Below are positions 20,394 through 28,593 of a stretch of DNA of 64,000 nt, piece after piece. Position 1 is the stretch's first letter. Each line of letters begins with the position of its first letter. The position numbers and the translations under genes are program-made. The notes beneath the pieces were generated by a model. The model was not told the origin of the DNA, made no database searches, and saw only the letters and a program-made list of their open reading frames with translations. The stretch spans positions 489,676 through 553,675 of the forward strand of contig CANNAD010000003.1 of NCBI GenBank assembly GCA_947502645.1, read 5' to 3'. Source of the stretch: an uncultured Micrococcaceae bacterium (lineage in GTDB: Bacteria > Actinomycetota > Actinomycetes > Actinomycetales > Micrococcaceae).

Positions 20394-22029
20394 CGGGCCC
20401 CTGATAGTTCAGAGCGATAAGACCATCCTCCTCGAAGTGGATCATGAGGATGCTGTTGAGGCACGCCATGAGATTGCGGCGTTCGCCGAACTTGAGCGTG
20501 CACCAGAGCACGTCCACAGCTACCGGTTGACGCCGTTGGGGCTCTGGAACGCGCGGGCCGCCGGGCTGGATGCCGAGCAGGTGCTGAACACCCTCCTGAA
20601 GTATTCGCGTTTCCCCGTTCCGCATTCCCTGCTGGTGGACATCGAAGAAACCATGTCCCGGTACGGCAGGCTGCGTCTTGAGAAAGACGAACAGCACGGG
20701 CTCGTACTGCGGACCACTGACTACCCGGTCTTGGAGGAGGTGCTCCACGCCAAGAAGATCCAGCCGCTGCTGGGGCCCCGGATCGACGGCGAGACCGTCG
20801 TTGTGCAGTCTTCGCAGCGCGGTCAGCTGAAGCAGTTACTCCTCAAACTGGGGTGGCCCGCCGAGGACTTTGCCGGATACGTGGACGGGACCCCGCACCC
20901 GATCATGCTGGATGAAGACGGGTGGGAGCTGCGCCCGTACCAGAAACTGGCGACCGAGAATTTTTGGGCCGGCGGATCCGGCGTCGTTGTCCTGCCCTGC
21001 GGTGCCGGGAAGACGCTGGTTGGTGCCGCCGCGATGGCCACCAGCCAGACCACTACCCTCATCCTGGTCACCAATACGGTGTCCGCCCGCCAGTGGAAGG
21101 AAGAGCTGCTTAAACGGACTTCGCTAACCGAGGATGAGATCGGCGAGTACTCAGGCGCGGTGAAGGAAGTCCGCCCTGTCACGATTGCCACCTATCAGGT
21201 CCTCACGCTCCGCCGCGGCGGGCTATACCCTCACCTGGAACTATTGGACGCCAATGACTGGGGGCTCATTGTCTATGACGAGGTTCACCTGCTGCCCGCC
21301 CCGATCTTCCGGATGACCGCTGACCTGCAGGCCCGTCGTCGTCTGGGATTGACGGCAACGCTGGTCCGCGAAGACGGTCGTGAAGGGGAAGTCTTCTCCC
21401 TCATTGGTCCCAAACGGTATGACGCACCGTGGAAGGATATCGAGGCTCAGGGGTATATTGCACCGGCAGACTGCGTGGAGGTCAGGGTTGATCTCCCCCG
21501 CGACGAACGGGTGGCGTACGCCATGGCAGACGACGGCGACAAGTACCGTCTCTGCTCCACCTCCGAAACCAAGAGCCGCGTGGTCGAGCGGCTGGTGGCC
21601 ACGCACGCTGGTGAGCAGCTGCTCGTGATCGGGCAGTACATCGACCAGTTGGACGAGATCGGCGACCGCCTGAACGCGCCTGTCATCAAGGGTGAGACGT
21701 CGGTGAAGGAGCGACAACGGCTGTTCCAGGAGTTCCGGGAGGGCGCGCTGCACGTTCTGGTGGTTTCCAAGGTCGCGAACTTCTCGATCGACCTCCCGGA
21801 GGCCTCGGTGGCCATTCAGATTTCTGGATCGTTCGGCTCCCGGCAGGAGGAGGCACAGCGGTTGGGACGGCTGCTGCGTCCCAAGGCGGATGGCCGTGCG
21901 GCACGCTTCTACACGGTGGTGGCCCGCGACACCCTGGATCAGGAATTCGCGGCCAAACGCCAGCGGTTCTTGGCCGAGCAGGGGTACGCCTACCGGATAT
22001 TGGACGCGACGGACGTCGGCACCGAATAG
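20386..22029 (+). CDS. XPB-family DNA helicase (DNA repair helicase)
   Basis: A superfamily 2 helicase of 547 residues, the bacterial relative of eukaryotic XPB/Ssl2. An N-terminal XPB-type damage-recognition-like domain (about 1-170) precedes Walker A LPCGAGKTLVGA, the DEVH box (IVYDEVHLLPA) and the C-terminal motif SGSFGSRQEEAQRLGRLLRP. It unwinds DNA 3'-5' in characterised homologues. The frame is open upstream, but the ATG at 20386 overlaps the previous gene by 8 bases and has GGAGGAA before it. Confidence 0.92.
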   Translation: MANGPLIVQSDKTILLEVDHEDAVEARHEIAAFAELERAPEHVHSYRLTPLGLWNARAAGLDAEQVLNTLLKYSRFPVPHSLLVDIEETMSRYGRLRLEKDEQHGLVLRTTDYPVLEEVLHAKKIQPLLGPRIDGETVVVQSSQRGQLKQLLLKLGWPAEDFAGYVDGTPHPIMLDEDGWELRPYQKLATENFWAGGSGVVVLPCGAGKTLVGAAAMATSQTTTLILVTNTVSARQWKEELLKRTSLTEDEIGEYSGAVKEVRPVTIATYQVLTLRRGGLYPHLELLDANDWGLIVYDEVHLLPAPIFRMTADLQARRRLGLTATLVREDGREGEVFSLIGPKRYDAPWKDIEAQGYIAPADCVEVRVDLPRDERVAYAMADDGDKYRLCSTSETKSRVVERLVATHAGEQLLVIGQYIDQLDEIGDRLNAPVIKGETSVKERQRLFQEFREGALHVLVVSKVANFSIDLPEASVAIQISGSFGSRQEEAQRLGRLLRPKADGRAARFYTVVARDTLDQEFAAKRQRFLAEQGYAYRILDATDVGTE

Positions 22030-22083
22030 AATGCGCTTGCAGCAGGCAGTCAGCAAACTCCCAGAAACCGGAGAGACACTGGG

Positions 22084-22797
22084 ATGGTGAAAAAGACCGG
22101 AACAGAAGCCAAGCTGCTCGTAGTGGACGATGAGCCCAACATCCGGGAACTCCTGTCCACTTCCCTTCGATTCGCAGGATTCGACGTCGTCGCCGCCGCC
22201 AACGGGCGTGAGGCGCTGATCGCCGCTGAGGAACACAACCCTGATCTCGCGGTGCTCGATGTGATGCTCCCGGACATGGACGGCTTCACCGTAACCCGAA
22301 AGCTCCGCGCCGCCGGGCGCCTCTTCCCGGTGTTGTTCCTGACCGCGAAAGATGACACAGAGGACAAGGTCACGGGGTTGACCGTCGGCGGCGATGACTA
22401 TGTCACCAAGCCGTTCAGCCTTGACGAAGTGGTGGCCCGCATCCGGGCCGTCCTGCGCCGCACTCAGCCCATGGAGGGCGACGACGCCGTGATCCGCGTC
22501 GACGATCTTGAGCTCGACGACGACGCCCACGAGGTTCGCCGCGGCGGCAGGAATATTGACCTCTCCCCCACAGAGTTCAAACTCCTGCGCTATCTGATGA
22601 TGAACCCCAACCGGGTGCTCTCCAAGGCTCAGATCCTGGACCATGTGTGGGAGTACGATTTCAACGGCGACGCCTCGATCGTTGAGTCCTACATTTCCTA
22701 CCTCCGCCGCAAGATCGACAGCAGCGATGATTCTCCTGCGTTGATCCAGACCAAACGCGGCGTCGGTTACCTGTTGCGTACTGCTGACAAACGCTAG
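22084..22797 (+). CDS. OmpR/PhoP-type response regulator
   Basis: A 237-residue regulator: receiver domain (about 10-125) with DDEPN, phospho-acceptor Asp59 in LAVLDVMLPDMDGF and Lys in VTKPFSLDEVVAR; then an OmpR-type winged helix (about 140-235) with SPTEFKLLRYLMMNPNRVLS and the ESYISYLRRKI recognition helix. The sequence closely follows Mycobacterium tuberculosis PhoP as I recall it (GGDDYVTKPFSL, ILDHVW-YDF-GD). The sensor kinase starts 12 bases downstream. Confidence 0.93.
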   Translation: MVKKTGTEAKLLVVDDEPNIRELLSTSLRFAGFDVVAAANGREALIAAEEHNPDLAVLDVMLPDMDGFTVTRKLRAAGRLFPVLFLTAKDDTEDKVTGLTVGGDDYVTKPFSLDEVVARIRAVLRRTQPMEGDDAVIRVDDLELDDDAHEVRRGGRNIDLSPTEFKLLRYLMMNPNRVLSKAQILDHVWEYDFNGDASIVESYISYLRRKIDSSDDSPALIQTKRGVGYLLRTADKR

Positions 22798-22809
22798 GAA
22801 CCCGGTTCT

Positions 22810-24249
22810 GTGACGTACCGTTGGAGGTCGGCCTCCCTGCGAACCCAACTTGTGGCCATCATGACTGTGCTCATGGTGGTGACCGTCAGTATAACGGGGC
22901 TCGCCACTATCAATCTGCTGCGTGACAACCTGATTGACGGGTTGGACACGGATATCGACACGAACAAGCAGCAGGTGGCCAACTCGCTTTTCCACAGTGA
23001 AACTCGTGGCGATGAATCGTTGCTGCGCTATTACGGTCTGCTCGCAGACCCTGACGGCGCCATTCGGAAGACGTCCTATTCAGCCACGGCGCGGGACACC
23101 CCGGACCTGACGGGCTTCGCCATCCCCGAACTCGCCCATGAGACCGGCGCCATCACGGTGCCCGGTACGGCTCCGAAGAGCAGCGGCTGGCGGGTTCAGG
23201 CCTTCACCGTGGACAACGGCGGTTTCGTGGTGGTTGCCCTTCCCATGTACCCGGTGGATGTTGCGGTGGAACAGACCGCAAACCTGATGTTCAGTATTGG
23301 GCTGTTGAGTACGTTCATTGCGTCCGGAATTGCGTATCTGGCGGTGACCCGGCAGTTCCAGCCGCTGCGCCGCGTGGAGCAGACGGCTGCTGCAATTGCC
23401 GCGGGTGATCTGTCCCGTCGCGTGAAGGTAGAGAATCCAAGTACCGAGGTGGGCCGTCTGTCCCGCTCGCTGAATGCCATGCTCTCCCACATCGAGTCCG
23501 CATTTTCCTCCCGTACTAAATCCGAGAAGAAGATGCGCAGGTTCGTGGCGGATGCTTCTCATGAGCTGCGCACCCCGCTGGTGACAATTCGTGGTTTCTC
23601 CGAGCTGTACCGCCACGGCGGTATTCAGGAGAAGGAGGACATCGACGCCGCGATGGGCCGTATCGAGAGCGAAGCCAAGCGGATGGGTCAGCTGGTGGAA
23701 GATTTGCTGATGCTGGCTCGCATGGACGAACAGCGCAAGCATGAAGTTCGCCCGGTTGATCTGATGCTCCTGGGCAATGACGCGGCTTTGGATGCGCGGG
23801 CCAGCGCCCCGGACCGGAAGATCCGGGTCATAGGGCTCGACGGCGGGGCGCCGGCGTCGGCGCCTACTACCGGGGATGAGGCGCAGCTGCGTCAGGTGAT
23901 CGGTAATCTGATGACCAACGCTCTTCGCTATACGCCGGCGGGTTCGCCGTTGGAGATCGCGGTGGGGATAGCTCCAGTCATTGATGATCGGATGGACTCC
24001 GTGATCGAGGTGCGTGACCACGGTCCTGGTATTTCAGACGAGGATGCGTCGCGGGTTTTCGAGCGCTTTTACCGCGCAGATTCATCGCGTCAACGAGGCA
24101 CCGGCGGAACTGGTCTGGGCCTGGCGATTGTCGCAGCGATCGTCGCGCAGCATGATGGCAGCGTGCGCCTGACAGAGACTGACGGCGGCGGTGCCACCAT
24201 GTCGATACGGCTCCCGTATACGGCCAATGAGGACTCCGCGGACAACTGA
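22810..24249 (+). CDS. PhoR-like sensor histidine kinase
   Basis: A 479-residue membrane kinase from a GTG start. Membrane segments at about 13-37 and 157-180 flank an extracytoplasmic sensor of about 120 residues; a HAMP linker follows (about 181-235). His251 in SHELRTPLV is the phosphorylation site. The ATPase domain has NLMTNALRYTP (N box), VRDHGPGI (G1), FERFYRAD (F) and GTGLGLAIV (G2). Partner of the regulator at 22084. The stimulus is unknown. Confidence 0.93.
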   Translation: MTYRWRSASLRTQLVAIMTVLMVVTVSITGLATINLLRDNLIDGLDTDIDTNKQQVANSLFHSETRGDESLLRYYGLLADPDGAIRKTSYSATARDTPDLTGFAIPELAHETGAITVPGTAPKSSGWRVQAFTVDNGGFVVVALPMYPVDVAVEQTANLMFSIGLLSTFIASGIAYLAVTRQFQPLRRVEQTAAAIAAGDLSRRVKVENPSTEVGRLSRSLNAMLSHIESAFSSRTKSEKKMRRFVADASHELRTPLVTIRGFSELYRHGGIQEKEDIDAAMGRIESEAKRMGQLVEDLLMLARMDEQRKHEVRPVDLMLLGNDAALDARASAPDRKIRVIGLDGGAPASAPTTGDEAQLRQVIGNLMTNALRYTPAGSPLEIAVGIAPVIDDRMDSVIEVRDHGPGISDEDASRVFERFYRADSSRQRGTGGTGLGLAIVAAIVAQHDGSVRLTETDGGGATMSIRLPYTANEDSADN

Positions 24250-24269
24250 CTCTTCCTCCACAGGCGGAT

Positions 24270-24278
24270 TTATCCACA
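24270..24278 (+). promoter_or_regulatory. Perfect DnaA-box sequence (isolated)
   Basis: TTATCCACA, identical to the DnaA box consensus, lies 88 bases before the WXG100 gene. There is no cluster of boxes, so this is not an origin; DnaA binding here is only a possibility. Confidence 0.3.
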
Positions 24279-24365
24279 GGTTTGCACTCTCCTCCCCCGG
24301 CGCTGCCGTAACTGCCATAACGTCTAGGGAGTAACGGGAATTCACTACTTCTGGAGGAACAAACC

Positions 24366-24656
24366 ATGGCAACTTTTCACGTAGACAGCGAAGCACTGGC
24401 GTCCAAGAGCAGCGCAGTTCAGGGCACCATTGCACGGCTTCAGGGCGAGGTAAACGCCATGCAGGCCGGGCTTCAGGAACTGGAGGGTCTATGGCAGGGT
24501 ACGGCGGCCACCAACTTCCAGATGCTGATTGCAGATTGGCGCGGCACTCAGGCCAAAGTTGAGGAATCCCTCACCAACATCAACTCGGCGCTGTCCATGG
24601 CATCACAGCAGTACGCGCAGGCAGAGCAGGCCAACACGCAGCTCTTCATGCACTAG
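24366..24656 (+). CDS. WXG100 (ESAT-6-like) protein
   Basis: A 96-residue protein of the type VII secretion substrate family. It has the expected length, all-helical heptad pattern and the turn motif Trp43-Gln44-Gly45 (WXG). Family members form helical-hairpin dimers exported by EccC-type machines. A strong GGAGGAAC ribosome site precedes the ATG. No ESX machinery gene, partner WXG protein or toxin gene is in the window, so it is an orphan here. It follows the PhoP/PhoR-like pair by 116 bases. Confidence 0.9.
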   Translation: MATFHVDSEALASKSSAVQGTIARLQGEVNAMQAGLQELEGLWQGTAATNFQMLIADWRGTQAKVEESLTNINSALSMASQQYAQAEQANTQLFMH

Positions 24657-24687
24657 GGCGACGTCGCCTCCGGCGGAGCCGACACGA

Positions 24688-24748
24688 GACAGAGGCCTTC
24701 CATGCGAAACGGTAAGAACCATCGCTTTCGAACCGGGAGGCCTTTGTC
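24688..24748 (+). other. Long RNA hairpin downstream of the WXG100 gene
   Basis: Arms GACAGAGGCCTTCC (24688-24701) and GGGAGGCCTTTGTC (24735-24748) pair over 14 positions in plus-strand RNA, two of them as G-U; the 33-base loop can form a small inner stem (CGAAA/TTTCG). The wobbles pair only on this strand. No T-run follows, so it is not a standard terminator. The rest of the 24657-24926 gap shows nothing clear. Confidence 0.5.
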
Positions 24749-24926
24749 ATGCCAATCGCCCACGAAGCTATAGAAAAAATAATGACGTCGACCGTGGCGG
24801 AATGTAACATTTTCATTAAGAGGTCCGGGAGGTCACCCACTCCATTGCGGCACCCCAGCTACGCGTGATTGTCTCCAGCTATTGGCAGCCCGCCAATTTT
24901 TGTCTCAGCGCGATTTGAGGGGAAAA

Positions 24927-25322
24927 ATGCAGTTGCGAAAGAATCTTGCGTCTGTTGCCGCAGCCCTGATGGTTTGCGCCGTCCTGGCGACAGGTACCGC
25001 CGGCTCTTCGGTCGCAGAAAGCGTCTCATTCAACCCACCTAAAACTTTCGCCCCAACCATGATTGACAACAATATCGCTGCCCCCTCGGGCGAAGTATCT
25101 TTGATGTACCTTGACGAGGATATGCGTCTGGCGATCCGATACTCGGACAGATTCGCCGCGGATCATAGGTTTGAGGTAATCACGGACAGGGACGTTGAAG
25201 CCGCTGTTGGCCGAAAGTACCGAGGTGGTGTCAGCGTTGTGACCCAGAATGAATATGGAAAGGTCCATATTATTGTCCGCTATGGCAAGACTCTCCATGG
25301 ACCGCACTACCGTGGACTTTAA
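24927..25322 (+). CDS. Secreted hypothetical protein
   Basis: A 131-residue protein that starts with a Sec-type signal (MQLRKNLASVAAALMVCAVLATG..., cleavage likely after SSVAES or just before). The mature part is polar with no cysteine and no motif I recognise. The frame opens earlier at 24882, but the ATG at 24927 has GAGGGGAAA just upstream. Base composition looks lower in GC than flanking genes. It is followed 24 bases later by another small gene. Function unknown. Confidence 0.6.
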   Translation: MQLRKNLASVAAALMVCAVLATGTAGSSVAESVSFNPPKTFAPTMIDNNIAAPSGEVSLMYLDEDMRLAIRYSDRFAADHRFEVITDRDVEAAVGRKYRGGVSVVTQNEYGKVHIIVRYGKTLHGPHYRGL

Positions 25323-25346
25323 CTCGACAGCGGAAACGAAAACCTA

Positions 25347-25628
25347 GTGCACTCGCTTTCTACGGTGATGCGCGAACTGCTGACGCTACTGACGATGTCG
25401 TCAGAATCCTCGAGTGCGCTGGAGGACATGCTTGTTGAGGATGATCGCCAAGAACTCTGTGAAAGTGGCAATACGTTACGCGAAGGTCTGATCTCGACTC
25501 TCGAGGATTTGGAGAGTTTGGGACTTGTTACCCACGACTGGGTTGACGACAGTCCTGGCGTCAAAACGGAAGTATGGCGCCTCACGCCAGAGGGAAGGAA
25601 AGTGGGCCAGATCCTGATTAATCGTTAG
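25347..25628 (+). CDS. Small protein with winged-helix-like C-terminus
   Basis: A 93-residue protein from a GTG, or 86 residues from an ATG at 25368; neither start has a clear ribosome site. The C-terminal half (LISTLEDLESLGLVTHDWVDD ... VWRLTPEGRKVGQILI) resembles the wing of PadR/MarR-type regulators, where the sequence RLTPEGR is common. The N-terminal half is acidic and helical. Possibly a small regulator paired with the secreted protein upstream; this is inference. Confidence 0.5.
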   Translation: MHSLSTVMRELLTLLTMSSESSSALEDMLVEDDRQELCESGNTLREGLISTLEDLESLGLVTHDWVDDSPGVKTEVWRLTPEGRKVGQILINR

Positions 25629-25640
25629 GACTCCCTCGTT

Positions 25641-25688
25641 ACATGCAGAAGGAGCGTCCCGCATATGCGGGGCGCTCCTTCTGCATGT
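25641..25688. terminator. 48-base near-perfect palindrome, bidirectional terminator
   Basis: Arms ACATGCAGAAGGAGCG and CGCTCCTTCTGCATGT pair perfectly, extended inward by T-G and CCCGCA/TGCGGG to a 2-base centre. It lies between convergent genes (plus gene ending 25628, groEL ending 25738). No long T-run on either side, but position and strength fit a shared terminator. Confidence 0.7.
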
Positions 25689-25737
25689 ACTGCTTGGTTG
25701 GTACGGCCGGACACTGCCCGGCAGACCGGATGAGTGG

Positions 25738-27405
<1,668 letters not shown>

Positions 27406-27530
27406 TCAAAAGCAAGGTGTCAACAACTCCGCGATGCCCGCGACGGACGGGCGGCACCGCAACGATTTCTGTACGTTGCGAAACCTGCCCTCACCGAGGA
27501 GTTGTCAGGGTCACTTCCCCGCACGCGGTC

Positions 27531-27557
27531 TTAGCAGTCCACGCGCGAGAGTGCTAA
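27531..27557 (-). promoter_or_regulatory. CIRCE operator 1 (HrcA site) of groEL
   Basis: TTAGCAGTC, 9-base spacer, GAGTGCTAA: one mismatch to the CIRCE consensus with the exact 9-base spacer. It covers the predicted groEL transcription start. Confidence 0.88.
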
Positions 27558-27562
27558 CTCAA

Positions 27563-27591
27563 TAATTAGCACTCTACCCAGCCGAGTGCAA
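27563..27591 (-). promoter_or_regulatory. Predicted groEL promoter
   Basis: On the minus strand TTGCAC (27591-27586) and TAATTA (27568-27563) are separated by 17 bases. Transcription would begin near 27556, leaving a leader of about 180 bases before the ATG at 27375. Confidence 0.65.
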
Positions 27592-27592
27592 G
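27566..27592 (-). promoter_or_regulatory. CIRCE operator 2 (HrcA site) of groEL
   Basis: TTAGCACTC, 9-base spacer, GAGTGCAAG: left arm perfect, right arm two mismatches, exact spacer. It overlaps the predicted -35 and -10. Its left arm is 8 bases from the right arm of operator 1. Confidence 0.78.
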
Positions 27593-27686
27593 CTGTCGAT
27601 AGTAACTGCGGCGTTCACCGTTTCTACTTGGGCCATACCGGCATCGGCAACTCAAGGAGTAGTCCACCCTCAAAACCGAGCGATAC

Positions 27687-27722
27687 CCGCCGTTTCGATG
27701 GTTGTATCCGTCGGAACGGCGG
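27687..27722 (+). other. 15-bp RNA hairpin in the groEL-SDR gap
   Basis: CCGCCGTTTCGATGG and CCGTCGGAACGGCGG pair at all 15 positions in plus-strand RNA (two G-U pairs) around loop TTGTAT. On the minus strand two pairs become mismatches, yet that strand has a TTTT a few bases further on, so it might still end the SDR transcript. Nothing else distinct is seen between 27593 and 27759. Confidence 0.4.
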
Positions 27723-27759
27723 CTTTGGCTCGAGTTTGTGCCAGAGTCCAGGGCAGCGA

Positions 27760-28593
27760 CTATTGGCGCCCGGTGAAGTGCTCCATGGACCTGTATACGC
27801 CAAATACGCGGCCTGCCACTACGTCCCAGACGGGCAGTGGCAGGACTCCGCGTAGAGCCGTACTGAGTTTCACGGTCCACGGCATCATGAGGATCGGCGA
27901 ACCATCTTTCATGGCCTGCCAGACACGTTCAGTGACGGCTTCCGGCTCCATGAGCGGCGTCATCAGCGGCCCGCGTGCCCCCTCAAACATCCCGGTCTTG
28001 ATGTAGGAGGGGCAGAACGTCGTTACTGCAACGTGTTTGTGCCCGGCCTGCACCAGTTCCAGCCGTAGCGAATCGCTCCACCCCACAACCGCCCACTTGG
28101 ATGAGGAGTAGACACTCATCCGCGGGTTCGCCAGCAGGCCCGCAGCGGAGGCAACGTTCACAATTCTCGACGGCCGGCCGCCGTCGATCATTCCGGGCAG
28201 GAACTCGCGCGTGACGTGCATCAGCGCCAACGTGTTGATGGCCATGGTGGCCGCGATATCCGAACGCTGGTCGTGCTCCCAGAAGTATTTGCCGCGCACT
28301 ATGCCAGCGTTGTTGATCAGGATGTCCGGGTTTCCGACGTCGTTCCTGACTTTTTCGGCGGCCTGCTCGATGGCTTCCAGCCGGCTGACGTCCACGACGT
28401 AGGTGTGGATCTGCGATCCCTGGGAGTCCAACGCCGCAGACGCCTCATCCAGCAGCTCAGCATTGATATCCCAGAGGATCACGTGGGCGGCATGATCCTT
28501 CACAGCGAGTTCGGCGTACATCCTGCCCATGCCCATCGCGGCGCCGGTGATCAGAACGGTTGATCCGGCCAGTGATCCGAGGGTGCTGCTCAT
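27760..28593 (-). CDS. Short-chain dehydrogenase/reductase (SDR) beside an AGPS homologue
   Basis: A 277-residue classical SDR. Cofactor motif ITGAAMGMGRMYA (about 15-27), NNAG at 94-97 and the catalytic set Ser149, Tyr162, Lys166 (YSSSK) are intact. The acidic WD at 41-42 after the second strand suggests NAD(H) rather than NADP(H). The C-terminal tail has a hydrophobic, possibly membrane-associating stretch, as in lipid- or retinol-active SDRs. The ATG at 28593 has AGGAGG upstream and overlaps the AGPS-homologue stop by 4 bases. A substrate in lipid ether or alkyl-ketone metabolism is inferred from that coupling. Confidence 0.85.
   Translation of the reverse strand: MSSTLGSLAGSTVLITGAAMGMGRMYAELAVKDHAAHVILWDINAELLDEASAALDSQGSQIHTYVVDVSRLEAIEQAAEKVRNDVGNPDILINNAGIVRGKYFWEHDQRSDIAATMAINTLALMHVTREFLPGMIDGGRPSRIVNVASAAGLLANPRMSVYSSSKWAVVGWSDSLRLELVQAGHKHVAVTTFCPSYIKTGMFEGARGPLMTPLMEPEAVTERVWQAMKDGSPILMMPWTVKLSTALRGVLPLPVWDVVAGRVFGVYRSMEHFTGRQ

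Noticed and set aside
21241..22995. 584-codon open frame antisense to the XPB helicase and response regulator
   Set aside because: Covers two well-supported genes and the gap between them in opposite sense; low-complexity, no domains.
27549..27574. Single inside-out CIRCE (GAGTGCTAA-N8-TTAGCACTC)
   Set aside because: Explained better as the inner arms of two normal CIRCE sites with 9-base spacers.
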